A DNA stretch of 7,692 nucleotides from Bryobacterales bacterium (GTDB lineage: Bacteria; Cyanobacteriota; Vampirovibrionia; Obscuribacterales; Obscuribacteraceae). The stretch lies in NCBI GenBank assembly GCA_903970295.1, contig CAJCHQ010000838.1:1-7692 (forward strand). The letters run 5' to 3'. A program made the position numbers and the translations under genes. The notes under the pieces were generated by a model. The model saw only the letters and a list, made by a program, of their open reading frames with translations. It was not told the origin of the DNA and did not search any database. Positions 1 through 6,297 of this stretch are shown piece by piece (position 1 is the first letter of the stretch; every line of letters begins with the position of its first letter).

Positions 1-441
1 TCTCGCTTGTGGATAGAAAACAAAGTAAGCACCGAGCACACCGGATATGGCACCACTAGCACCGACCATGGCTGTGCTCGAGCCGTGACTAACGAAAACT
101 TGGGTCATTGCCGCAACAAAACCGCAAAACAAATAAAAGAAGATATAACCGACGTGTCCGAATCTATCTTCGACGTTGTCACCGAACAAATATAGAAACC
201 ACATGTTGCCGATCAGATGATCCCAACCGGCATGCAAAAACATAGAGGAAAAGACGGTGCAGATCTGATGCGGACTGAAGTCCATCATGGCAGGAACCAC
301 GCCCCAGGCGTCCAAATAATGATCGAGCTCAACTGACGGCATAGAAAATTCGTTCAGAAAAACCAGTGTGCACAAAATGATGAACAGCCAGTTGACTAAC
401 GGTAACGTTTCGCTATGAATGGTGTCTTTGAGTGGAAACAT
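1..441 (-). CDS. Rhomboid-family intramembrane serine protease, N-terminal part (truncated by window edge)
   Basis: Reading from the ATG at 441, the frame stays open for 147 codons and leaves the window at base 1, so the C-terminus is missing. Family role: cleaves transmembrane segments of substrate proteins inside the membrane. Seen: a hydrophobic helix at residues 16-29; the motif HAGWDHLIGNM (70-80), which matches the conserved rhomboid segment with H70, H75 and the oxyanion Asn79; hydrophobic helices at about 97-117; and GASGAISGVLGAY (127-139) with the nucleophile Ser129 in the GxSG motif. The second catalytic residue, a His in a later helix, would lie beyond the edge. No clear Shine-Dalgarno precedes the ATG, but no better start is visible. 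It follows the DUF1232 gene in the same direction after 42 bp holding a palindrome, so the two may be co-transcribed. The family call is secure; the substrate is unknown. Confidence 0.93.
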   Translation of the reverse strand, partial: MFPLKDTIHSETLPLVNWLFIILCTLVFLNEFSMPSVELDHYLDAWGVVPAMMDFSPHQICTVFSSMFLHAGWDHLIGNMWFLYLFGDNVEDRFGHVGYIFFYLFCGFVAAMTQVFVSHGSSTAMVGASGAISGVLGAYFVFYPQAR

Positions 442-458
442 TCAGACGTGAAAAGACC

Positions 459-475
459 GAGTGAATAATTCACTC
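459..475. repeat. Perfect 17-bp palindrome between the DUF1232 and rhomboid genes
   Basis: Arms GAGTGAAT and ATTCACTC flank a single central base. It lies 8 bp past the DUF1232 stop and 17 bp before the rhomboid ATG. On the minus-strand transcript it can fold, and a short T-rich stretch (GGTCTTTT) follows, so it might be a weak terminator/attenuator or a protein-binding site. The spacing to the rhomboid start is too tight for a normal promoter downstream of it. Confidence 0.45.
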
Positions 476-483
476 AGTTTATT

Positions 484-768
484 CTACAAATCGGCGAATT
501 TCACCGCGTGACGACACTGCTCGACAAGCGTCTTAGGAATTAGCATCAAGGCGACACAGATCAGCGCCGGCACAATAATTAGATCATCAAGTTGACCGAG
601 CCCGGGCAGAAAGTCTGGAATCAAATCGATAGGCGAGAGCAGATAGGCGATGGCACAGCCAATCAAAAACTTGGCGACAGCAGGTACGTCAGGATGAGAC
701 ATGACCAGCTGATAGACCGTCAATTCTTCTTTGATCGTGGTGCTGAATTGCAGAAGCTTCTGATACAT
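484..768 (-). CDS. DUF1232 / YkvA-family small membrane protein
   Basis: A 94-residue protein. Residues about 30-65 carry the family signature: AKFLIGCAIAYLLSPIDLIP (residues 32-51), followed by DFLPGLGQLDDLIIVPALI. This is the LSPIDLIPD...LG.LDDL pattern of DUF1232. Two hydrophobic stretches, one around the signature (34-50) and one at about 64-77, suggest an inner-membrane protein. The biochemical role of this family is not established. The ATG at 768 is the first possible start after an in-frame stop at 787-789; the sequence upstream (GCAGGCACCGG) has only a poor Shine-Dalgarno. The same-strand rhomboid gene follows after 42 bp, so they may form an operon. Length is normal for the family and no damage is seen. 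Confidence 0.9.
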   Translation of the reverse strand: MYQKLLQFSTTIKEELTVYQLVMSHPDVPAVAKFLIGCAIAYLLSPIDLIPDFLPGLGQLDDLIIVPALICVALMLIPKTLVEQCRHAVKFADL

Positions 769-855
769 CCGGTGCCTGCGTGTTTTTTAGTGAGGAGCTT
801 TAGCGCCTAATCCTTGACAATAAAGCAATCTAAATGATTTGTTTAGAATCGCTAT

Positions 856-885
856 TCTATAACCAAACTGCATGTGTTTGTTCAA
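856..885 (-). promoter_or_regulatory. Weak candidate promoter for the DUF1232-rhomboid genes
   Basis: On the minus strand TTGAAC (-35-like, 4 of 6 consensus) is followed after 18 bp by TATAGA (-10-like, 4 of 6). A short inverted repeat, TAGAAT/ATTCTA at 844-859, overlaps the end of the -10 and the expected start point. It lies about 90 bp before the DUF1232 ATG. This is pattern matching only. Confidence 0.25.
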
Positions 886-920
886 ACTCGTTTGCACTTT
901 GCAACGAATAATGCCAATGC

Positions 921-940
921 AGCTGGTCGACAGACCAGTT
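921..940. repeat. Hairpin in the DUF1232 upstream region
   Basis: CTGGTC (923-928) pairs with GACCAG (933-938) around the loop GACA, and a G-T and an A-T pair can extend the stem. No T-run follows on either strand, so a standard rho-independent terminator is unlikely. A factor-dependent 3' end of the upstream PATAN/TPR transcript or a leader structure is possible. Confidence 0.35.
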
Positions 941-1024
941 TCACCTGCAGCGAATAGACCAGTGCAAAGCTGCGTCGAAGCGACGAGCGGGAGCGCGGCT
1001 GAAGATACGAGCAGAAGCGCAATG

Positions 1025-1056
1025 CAGCGAGCAGCGATGACTGAGTTAGCTCGCTG
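1025..1056. repeat. 8-bp inverted repeat spanning the stop codon of the PATAN/TPR gene
   Basis: CAGCGAGC (1025-1032) and GCTCGCTG (1049-1056) are exact inverted copies, 16 bp apart. The TAA stop of the minus-strand gene lies at 1046-1048, so one arm is coding and the other lies just after the gene. The structure could stabilise the 3' end of the transcript. No T-run follows. Confidence 0.35.
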
Positions 1057-3502
1057 AGGGCGTCGTATTGAATTGGCCGGACGAGCCATTGATTTGACTG
1101 GCGCTGCTCGATGCTTGATTCGAACTTGCCGCATGGCGTTCGTTTTCCAGAGCTTTTTGATGAGATTCGGGATGCAAAAGCTTGGCTAAATCTGTCTGAG
1201 TCTTGCTTGCTTTGACAGTCTCAGGATGTTCGGGACCGAGGGCTTTCTTCAAGACTTCAACCGCTTGATTGCATGCAGATTCGGCTTCCTCGAACTTCTG
1301 CTGGGCCTGACAAACTGACGCCAGACTGTAAAGCGCATTGGCCATATCCAGATGATCGAAAGATGTCGATTGCCTGATGCGATCGATCGCACTGTGAAGC
1401 GCAGTCTCGGCTTCCTGGTACTTAGCTTGCTGACAATAGCAGCGAATCAGCTCACGTAACGCGGACAACACCTCAGGGTGATGGGCACCAAAACTGCGTG
1501 TCTTCAACAACAATTTAAGCGACAGCATGGGTTCCGCCATGGCGAATTTTTCTTGCATGTCGAGCACTTCGCACAATTTGTCGATCGTCAGAATCACCCG
1601 TGGATCATCAGTGGGAAAATGCTCCGACTCTGAAAAAGCTGCCGACAAAAGCAATTCGGCCTCCACATAATCGCGAGCATTGAAGGCAATCTCGGCATTT
1701 TTAGTGATCGCTTGCCAGCGAACCTCACGACTGCTACTGCAAAGCGCTTTGGAGCTGAGAGCATACGCCTTCGCCGCCTCGACATCTTTGAGCAGCGAAG
1801 CCAGCTGATCGTTTCCGCCTGGCACTGACGCGATACCACATGATATGCGCAGGTTTTGGGGAGCTTTAACACCGGGCAAATTGGCGAGTTTCACTTTTTC
1901 GGCGAGTGACTCGACGAACTTCCGCGTCTCTCGATCGTCACGCAGCGGCAATAACATAATCATTTCCGATATGCGGTAATGACCGAGGATATCGAAGTTC
2001 TCTTTGATCGAATCGAAGCATTTGCTGACCTCTAACAAGGCAGCGTCTGACAGCACTTCGCCATCATTTTTGATTTCCACAATGGCGATCGCAAAAGGAG
2101 AATGACTGCGCATGTAGCGTGCATGCTCTCGTTGCAAGAAATGCAGCAAAAGCGCATAAGGATACAAACCGGTCTCAGACCGGACTAGGGACTTAGCCGC
2201 TTCTTTGACAATCGACTGCTCGATCGTGGGAATACTCGCAAAACCCGTTTTTTGGGGTTGAGCCGCACCGCTTAGAGCGATCAAATCGTAATTGAAAAGA
2301 TTGAAAAGGATCGGCATCCACAATGATTTTGGCATCGACAGTCGTTTCAACATCGTGCCGAAATTTGTCTTGCCGTCAATTGCGCTATAAAGGCGTAGTT
2401 GGTGCGCGAAATCGATCGGAATGCCGTTGATCAATTTCTCTTCCAGGGCAGAATCAGCAAGACATTGCCGATATTCCAGAACGCAGTCATTAGTGACACC
2501 GAGACCGCGCAGGTATTTGCCAAAATCGCGCAGACTTGCCCCCTCGAGAAGCAAAGCCTCAAGGCGACGAGTCACTGCTTTCTCGAAAGTTTTGCGACCG
2601 GGATTAAAATAGAAATTACCGCGCTCCCAGGTGAGAACGTCGAGGACGACTTGATCCCCAACTGAACCTTTGTCGGAAACATCGTTAGCCAGAGCGCTGT
2701 GCAATGCTGCATGGACAAGCTCACCGTCGTCGAAGAAAATCTCTGCCTGGTCACTGCCTTCTTGAAGATCGAGCCGACCGGACATTTTGCAAATTTTGAT
2801 CGATTGCAACACGCCTGGTAGTTCGACTTCGGCAAGATCGCCGGCGAGAACTACACCTTTGGCCAAAGCGTTTTCGTCGATGGCCACCAAATCAGAGGAC
2901 GTAAAGCGCTTGGACGTGGCAGCCGCAACTTCCGCTTTAGTTGCAGGAATGGGCGTGTACTCTGTGCGCAGATTAGTGATCGGCTTCATACCGCCGGTCA
3001 CCGACTGCTGATCTTTTGATGATGAAGGTAAAGAGTTGGAACTGGATATTGATACTGCAGACGGTGATTGTCCGGCCTGGATAGAATCAGCCAAACTCGA
3101 CAATTTCGATACCGTTGGCGGTGCACCAGAATTTTCTTCCACAGTCAACAACTGGATGAGTAAATTCAAATTGTCAGTTCTGTTCGTCCAAACATGAGTA
3201 ACAGCTGATTCGTCGCTTTCACCAGCGGAAGCGCTCGCTTCGGACGAAGGTAGCCGATAAAGATTCCATTCAGGAATGGCATCACTAGCCGGAGAGAGAA
3301 AGATTGCTTCGAGCAGGTGTTCAACCATACGAGGCGCAATTTTCCATTCCAAGCAAACGGACCGTCCCGGATTCAAGTGTGCAATGCGCAGCATATCTGC
3401 CAGGTCAGCTTGAACCGGCAGAGAAGACATTGGGACCAAATTTATGGGCTGCCCGGTCTGAGAACTAGTCACATCCGTTTCCCCGAAAACGAACTTCAGC
3501 AT
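1046..3502 (-). CDS. PATAN (DUF4388) + degenerate GGDEF + TPR regulatory protein, 818 aa
   Basis: Large cytosolic-looking multidomain protein. Residues 1-125 are unassigned; 130-205 form a Ser-rich linker. Residues about 217-330 match DUF4388/PATAN: GxLxxxxLPxVLQSI, then KMSGRLDL, IFFDDGELVHA and LTWERGNFYF. Residues about 440-585 have the GGDEF fold pattern (TGLYPYALLLHFLQREHARY, then CGIASVPGG), but the signature site reads GHY-RISEM (507-514) instead of GRY-GGDEF and the metal-binding Asp positions are changed, so no diguanylate cyclase activity is expected. Residues about 600-780 are TPRs of the kinesin-light-chain type (YVEAELLL, YQEAETAL, FEEAESACNQAVEVLKKALG), with a Ser/Asn-rich tail. 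PATAN and TPR modules mediate protein contacts, so a scaffold or signal-receiving role is inferred. The ATG at 3502 lies one codon after an in-frame TGA; TTGAGG upstream is a modest, distant Shine-Dalgarno. Confidence 0.88.
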   Translation of the reverse strand: MLKFVFGETDVTSSQTGQPINLVPMSSLPVQADLADMLRIAHLNPGRSVCLEWKIAPRMVEHLLEAIFLSPASDAIPEWNLYRLPSSEASASAGESDESAVTHVWTNRTDNLNLLIQLLTVEENSGAPPTVSKLSSLADSIQAGQSPSAVSISSSNSLPSSSKDQQSVTGGMKPITNLRTEYTPIPATKAEVAAATSKRFTSSDLVAIDENALAKGVVLAGDLAEVELPGVLQSIKICKMSGRLDLQEGSDQAEIFFDDGELVHAALHSALANDVSDKGSVGDQVVLDVLTWERGNFYFNPGRKTFEKAVTRRLEALLLEGASLRDFGKYLRGLGVTNDCVLEYRQCLADSALEEKLINGIPIDFAHQLRLYSAIDGKTNFGTMLKRLSMPKSLWMPILFNLFNYDLIALSGAAQPQKTGFASIPTIEQSIVKEAAKSLVRSETGLYPYALLLHFLQREHARYMRSHSPFAIAIVEIKNDGEVLSDAALLEVSKCFDSIKENFDILGHYRISEMIMLLPLRDDRETRKFVESLAEKVKLANLPGVKAPQNLRISCGIASVPGGNDQLASLLKDVEAAKAYALSSKALCSSSREVRWQAITKNAEIAFNARDYVEAELLLSAAFSESEHFPTDDPRVILTIDKLCEVLDMQEKFAMAEPMLSLKLLLKTRSFGAHHPEVLSALRELIRCYCQQAKYQEAETALHSAIDRIRQSTSFDHLDMANALYSLASVCQAQQKFEEAESACNQAVEVLKKALGPEHPETVKASKTQTDLAKLLHPESHQKALENERHAASSNQASSSASQINGSSGQFNTTPSAS

Positions 3503-3509
3503 ACATCAG

Positions 3510-3534
3510 CAAGCCTCAAGTCATCTATGGCTTG
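3510..3534 (-). promoter_or_regulatory. Inverted repeat overlapping the ribosome-binding region of the PATAN/TPR gene
   Basis: CAAGCC (3510-3515) and GGCTTG (3529-3534) can pair in the minus-strand mRNA over a 13-base loop. The downstream arm overlaps the TTGAGG that is the only Shine-Dalgarno candidate of the gene, so folding could hide it. The 6-bp stem is short, so this may be chance. Confidence 0.25.
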
Positions 3535-3604
3535 ACATTGGTGAGAAAGAACTAAATTGGCACCAGCCTTGGTTAACTGATCTACAGCCGCACTACGCCT
3601 CGAT

Positions 3605-3629
3605 CTAACGACAATGAGATCGTTGTTAG
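3605..3629. repeat. Hairpin in the leader of the PATAN/TPR gene
   Basis: CTAACGAC (3605-3612) pairs with GTTGTTAG (3622-3629), with one G-T pair, around a 9-base loop. No T-run follows on the minus strand. It may be the 3' end of the hydrolase transcript, a leader structure or an operator. Confidence 0.35.
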
Positions 3630-3705
3630 TTCTAATGTAATGTAAAGACCGGCAGTGCTGATGAGAGACAACGCTGAGTCGGTTGTGTAATTCGGCGGGA
3701 CGATT

Positions 3706-4578
3706 TTATTGCGCAGCAACAGTCTCGCGAGCTACCAAGCCGGCACAGAATTCGGTTACAGCTTTGGTGGCCAGATCGCAGTCCTGTTGGGCGATTTCAT
3801 CGTGCAAAGTGTTGGGCAATTCGACCAGCGTTTTGGTGCCGTTGGCGGCCGCAAATAGCTTTTTCGAGTGTGCGATTGGTACATCCTTATCGAACGTACC
3901 GTGCAAAAATAGCACCGGCGTACGTACCTCCGCTAGCGTGCGCGAATTGTCGAGGAAGGGTCGTGGAAATAACCATTCCGGATATGCTTGCAAAACTGGG
4001 ATGCTTTCGATCGCGATGTCACGAATATTAGTGAATGCCGATTGAAGAATGAGACCGGCGACTTCACGATGACGCGCAACATGACACGAAATGCCGGCAC
4101 CAAGCGATTCTCCAAAAAGAACGATATCGTGCGCATCGATTTTTTCTTCTTTTACCAACCAATCGAATGCGGCGATCGCGTCTTCGCAAACGCGACGGAC
4201 GGTTGGGGAACCCTGACTGCGTCCGTACCCTTGATAGTCGTACACGAATAATGAGTTGCCTGTACCGAGGAGCACATGGATCAGTGTGTTCAGATCGGAG
4301 AGGTTGCCTTTGTTGCCATGATTGATCAGGATCGTTTTCTTGGCGCCGGCGACGGGAAAAAATAGCCCGTGTAATTTTTTGCCGTTCTTGCTGGGAAAGA
4401 ACACGTCACGATAACTGTTATTGCTGAAAACTTCGTGATCGTAGTTGCCGTCAGGCGTATAGAGAGGTTGGAACAGATCGGGATGGTAGAGGCGCTCGCC
4501 GAAACGAGGAGAACAGGCCAGATATACTGCGCTAAGAATTGCACTGGCACTGGCAATGCGTGAAATGACTTTGAACAT
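3706..4578 (-). CDS. Alpha/beta hydrolase, BEM46/ABHD13-like, membrane-anchored or lipoprotein
   Basis: A 290-residue serine hydrolase. Seen: a hydrophobic N-terminus (about 8-22) ending at Cys22 in VYLAC, which could be a signal anchor or an atypical lipobox; a YHPD motif (31-34); the oxyanion-loop HG (87-88); YDYQGYGRSQGSP (113-125), typical of the BEM46-like group; the nucleophile elbow GESLG with Ser158; the acid in HGTFDKDVP (Asp230); and the catalytic His259 in LHD. The triad is complete, so an active esterase/peptidase-like enzyme facing the cell exterior or periplasm is inferred; the substrate cannot be read. The ATG at 4578 has a strong Shine-Dalgarno (AGAGGA, 7-base spacing). It lies upstream of the PATAN/TPR gene, with 203 bp between. 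Its upstream region has a direct repeat of AATTGTC (near 4600-4630) but no clear promoter. Confidence 0.92.
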   Translation of the reverse strand: MFKVISRIASASAILSAVYLACSPRFGERLYHPDLFQPLYTPDGNYDHEVFSNNSYRDVFFPSKNGKKLHGLFFPVAGAKKTILINHGNKGNLSDLNTLIHVLLGTGNSLFVYDYQGYGRSQGSPTVRRVCEDAIAAFDWLVKEEKIDAHDIVLFGESLGAGISCHVARHREVAGLILQSAFTNIRDIAIESIPVLQAYPEWLFPRPFLDNSRTLAEVRTPVLFLHGTFDKDVPIAHSKKLFAAANGTKTLVELPNTLHDEIAQQDCDLATKAVTEFCAGLVARETVAAQ

Positions 4579-4766
4579 GCGTTTTTCCTCTACCTAAAGC
4601 CGTATGACAATTGCCGAGATGACGACAATTCAGGGGTTCCATGAGGAGGAATTGTATACCTATAAAGATGGGCGACCGCTGTTACTTAAGGTGGAGATAA
4701 GTAATGGGGAAAGGCAGTGGCAGTAGGTCGAATGGAGATTTGGCCGAGGGTAGCCAAGAGTTTCCC

Positions 4767-4796
4767 TTGACGCCATCACTCGGAGCACGCTAGCAT
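4767..4796 (+). promoter_or_regulatory. Sigma70-type promoter of the tRNA-Arg gene
   Basis: TTGACG (-35, 5 of 6 consensus, 4767-4772) and TAGCAT (-10, 4 of 6, 4791-4796) are 18 bp apart. The expected start point is near 4803, about 20 bases before the mature tRNA 5' end, a usual leader length. The 245 bp from 4579 to 4823 otherwise hold no gene. Confidence 0.6.
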
Positions 4797-4823
4797 GGTG
4801 GAGTTCGAAGTGTCTTACGATAT

Positions 4824-4897
4824 GCGCCCATAGCTCAGCTGGATAGAGTACATGGCTTCGAACCATGGGGTCGTAGGTTCGAGTCCTACTGGGCGCA
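4824..4897 (+). tRNA. tRNA-Arg(TCG): tRNA-Arg, anticodon TCG
   Basis: A full cloverleaf can be drawn. The acceptor stem GCGCCCA (4824-4830) pairs with TGGGCGC (4890-4896), with discriminator A4897. The D arm is GCTC...GAGT with AGCTGGATA in the loop. The anticodon stem is CATGG/CCATG with loop CTTCGAA, so the anticodon is TCG (4858-4860). The T arm is GTAGG-TTCGAGT-CCTAC. The CCA end is not encoded. It would read CGA and, through wobble, other CGN Arg codons. It has its own promoter and terminator and marks the border between the tidy left half and the accessory-looking right half. Confidence 0.97.
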
Positions 4898-4908
4898 AGG
4901 CAATGTAT

Positions 4909-4945
4909 GAGGCTTTCGGGGATCGCTATCCCGAAGGCTTTTTTC
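4909..4945 (+). terminator. Rho-independent terminator of the tRNA-Arg gene
   Basis: GAGGCTTTCGGG (4909-4920) pairs with CCCGAAGGCTTT (4930-4941), with some G-T pairs, around a 9-base loop, and the T-run reaches 4944. It lies 12 bases after the tRNA end. Confidence 0.85.
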
Positions 4946-4956
4946 TATCCTATTCA

Positions 4957-4978
4957 ATTCCTATTCCAAAATAGGAAT
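4957..4978. repeat. Perfect 9-bp inverted repeat downstream of tRNA-Arg
   Basis: ATTCCTATT (4957-4965) and AATAGGAAT (4970-4978) flank the loop CCAA. A further copy of the word CCTATTC lies just upstream at 4949-4955. A TATAGT (-10-like) occurs at 5005-5010, so this could be an operator or activator site for the next gene, a second terminator, or a trace of an integration junction next to the tRNA. Confidence 0.45.
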
Positions 4979-5074
4979 GGTGAATTTTGGCAGCTTGGCA
5001 AAAATATAGTTGCAGATTTTCCGGTTAACACATCAATATTGAATTTAAATTGGTTCAACTTCGTTGGAGTCAGT

Positions 5075-5440
5075 ATGAAATCCGAACCTGTGAATTCAAA
5101 CCCTGATCCGCTTCATAGTGCCGCATCATCGGCTCTGTTCTGCGGTTATAAAAATGCCAGCAGTTGGCTGACGGTGTTCTCTCGAGGAACATACGAAATT
5201 TTAGCCAGAGAGGCGATCTACATCGGCCGCCGGCCTCATTGGCGGCAATCGACTCTTGAGAAATTCCTTCAGTCCCGATCGCCGGGCTCATATGACGCTG
5301 CCGTGCAGATGGGCGTCAAGAATGGGCGCAAGTCAAAAACGCAACCATCAGAGCCTCAAAAGGCATTATCCACGGAAACCAGAACATTCATCGAGACTCG
5401 GTTGAAACAACAAAAGGAGAAGCGCGTTTACTCTCGATGA
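5075..5440 (+). CDS. Hypothetical protein, possibly the 5' part of a broken gene
   Basis: I do not recognise this 121-residue protein. The frame is open upstream as far as 4907, but that would start inside the tRNA terminator and cross an AT-rich non-coding stretch. The ATG at 5075 has GGAG 5 bases upstream and is the better start. Visible features are a Trp/aromatic middle part (SSWLTVFSRGTYEILAREA, about residues 29-47), a basic stretch with GRRPHWRQ (51-58), and a charged, probably helical C-terminus (TRTFIETRLKQQKEKR). There is no signal peptide or membrane segment. The frame continues in coding-like fashion beyond the TGA at 5438-5440, which is one transition away from CGA, so the stop may be a mutation in a longer gene (see next entry). 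Confidence 0.45.
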   Translation: MKSEPVNSNPDPLHSAASSALFCGYKNASSWLTVFSRGTYEILAREAIYIGRRPHWRQSTLEKFLQSRSPGSYDAAVQMGVKNGRKSKTQPSEPQKALSTETRTFIETRLKQQKEKRVYSR

Positions 5441-5834
5441 ATTTACAAAAAGACTACCAGCACCGCTGCTTCCGGACAAAAGGACAAACGGCTGGACGAT
5501 GCATCAAAAGAGCGCCAGATCCTTTATCAGTTCTCTGCTGATCGGGAACTAACAAAGCGGAGTAGCTTACCTCGTAATCACCCATCGCAAAATCGACACG
5601 CAAGTGGTGAACATCGGAATTCTGGGAACCGGCCGATCTTGGGATATCGCAGTCACTGAAGGAGTGCTGCGAACTTCCAGAAACCATTTCCGATCGATGC
5701 AGATCCTAGAACACTTCGGAATTGGAAAAACCCTCGTTCCCGGCCGCACTGTCTGGGATGGAATTGAATATACGCTAACTTGGTTGGGCGATCGAACTAG
5801 CTTCGTGATCGCTGAGGCACCAGAAGGATCTTAG
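5441..5834 (+). pseudogene. Likely 3' remnant of the 5075 gene, frameshifted near 5550
   Basis: Directly after the TGA at 5438-5440 the same frame stays open to a stop at 5657-5659. It looks coding up to about 5550 (GQKDKRLDDASKERQILYQF, then SADRELTK), then turns into an Arg/Asn/Ser/His-rich string. The +1 frame opens at 5553 and continues the protein-like text (SGVAYLVITHRKIDTQVVNI, GILGTGRSWDIAV) to the TAG at 5832-5834. A single-base insertion near 5550-5565 in an older gene explains both. A separate gene starting at the GTG at 5604 is possible, but no Shine-Dalgarno precedes it. A 34-residue frame from an ATG overlapping the upstream stop (5437-5541) also exists but looks random. Function not recognised. 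It ends 6 bp from the convergent Doc-like gene. Confidence 0.45.
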
Positions 5835-5840
5835 GCGCAC

Positions 5841-6239
5841 TCACTCTTGACTGATATTGGTTTGAACCGGCACCACGAGTGTCCTTAGATATTCGAGAAC
5901 TCCCTGCTTCTCTATAGCGCCTGTTCCAATTTGCTTAACGAAATCAGGATCGATTTCACCCTGCAGAGGCAACTCATTCATGTCCAAGAAGGTATCACAG
6001 GCCAAAACGGCTGTGCGCTTGTTACCCTGCGCAAAGGCTTGATTTCGGGCAAAATAGAAGAGATAAGCGGCAGCTACTTCAATAACTGTTGGATGATACA
6101 GCTGCCCAAACGCACCGCCTTCAATGCATCCCATAATGGATTTGACTCGGTTCTCGTCAAAGTGAGTATGCTCTTCCGCCTCTAATATCTCCCTGTGCAG
6201 GTCAATCAGCTCATCGTACCTAAGATAGTCCATTGCCAT
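5841..6239 (-). CDS. doc: Doc/Fic-family (death-on-curing) toxin-like protein with substituted catalytic His
   Basis: A 132-residue protein of normal Doc length. Family role: Doc-type Fic proteins transfer a phosphate or AMP from a nucleotide to a target, Doc of phage P1 to elongation factor EF-Tu. Seen: N-terminal YDELIDLHREIL (8-19); GGAFGQLYHPTVIEVAAAYL (41-60), the usual region before the Fic helix; and the Fic motif as NQAFAQGNKRTAVLA (66-80). The family motif is HxFx(D/N)(A/G)NKR; here Gln67 stands where His is expected and Gln71 where the acid is, while GNKR is intact. The codon for residue 67 is CAA, one base from His. The ATG at 6239 is 2 codons before another ATG (6233); GGGGA and TAGG lie upstream. 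The antitoxin-like AbrB gene is divergent, not upstream in the same operon. It may be an active variant or a detoxified one. Confidence 0.88.
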   Translation of the reverse strand: MAMDYLRYDELIDLHREILEAEEHTHFDENRVKSIMGCIEGGAFGQLYHPTVIEVAAAYLFYFARNQAFAQGNKRTAVLACDTFLDMNELPLQGEIDPDFVKQIGTGAIEKQGVLEYLRTLVVPVQTNISQE

Positions 6240-6259
6240 TTACCTATTTCCCCTGCCAA

Positions 6260-6268
6260 ATTATAACA
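6260..6268 (-). promoter_or_regulatory. Extended -10 promoter of the Doc-like gene
   Basis: On the minus strand the sequence reads TGTTATAAT: a perfect TATAAT with the upstream TGn of extended -10 promoters. The hexamer 17 bp further upstream is a poor -35, consistent with dependence on the extended -10. The transcript would begin near 6253, leaving a short leader of about 13 bases before the ATG at 6239. Confidence 0.6.
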
Positions 6269-6297
6269 GAAATAGAACAAGGGTATAACTTTTGTAC

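Larger units (their letters stand above)
769..1045. other. Intergenic region between the PATAN/TPR gene and the DUF1232 gene
   Basis: These 277 bp hold no convincing gene. Seen are a hairpin at 921-940 (CTGGTC/GACCAG with a 4-base loop), a 6-bp hairpin at 844-859 (TAGAAT/ATTCTA) and a weak minus-strand promoter candidate at 856-885. The part near 960-1040 is rich in GCGAGC/GAGCGC-like words. A minus-strand frame through it encodes an Ala/Leu-rich hydrophobic stretch, discussed among the rejected items. Confidence 0.5.
3503..3705. other. Intergenic region between the hydrolase and the PATAN/TPR gene
   Basis: These 203 bp hold no gene. A hairpin lies at 3605-3629 and a short inverted repeat over the ribosome-binding region at 3510-3534. 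I found no convincing sigma70 promoter on the minus strand, so the PATAN gene may be read from the hydrolase promoter or from a different promoter class. Confidence 0.4.

Noticed and set aside
787..1134. Minus-strand reading frame with a signal-peptide-like stretch (ALLLVSSAALPLVAS), possible start at 1089
   Set aside because: It overlaps the end of the PATAN/TPR gene in another frame, has no Shine-Dalgarno at 1134 or 1089, and its second half is AT-rich with no protein-like pattern. The Ala/Leu stretch comes from GC-rich repeated words. A small exported protein cannot be fully excluded.
4640..4668. Strong Shine-Dalgarno-like GAGGAGGA followed by an ATG on the plus strand
   Set aside because: The frame from that ATG closes after about ten codons, so no gene is supported; it may be a chance match.
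4660..4866. Minus-strand reading frame of 68 codons
   Set aside because: It runs antisense through the tRNA-Arg gene and its promoter; no domain or ribosome-binding site.
4907..5074. Longer N-terminus of the 5075 gene
   Set aside because: The upstream ATG lies just before and inside the tRNA terminator, and the extension crosses the AT-rich palindromic leader. The ATG at 5075 has a good Shine-Dalgarno.
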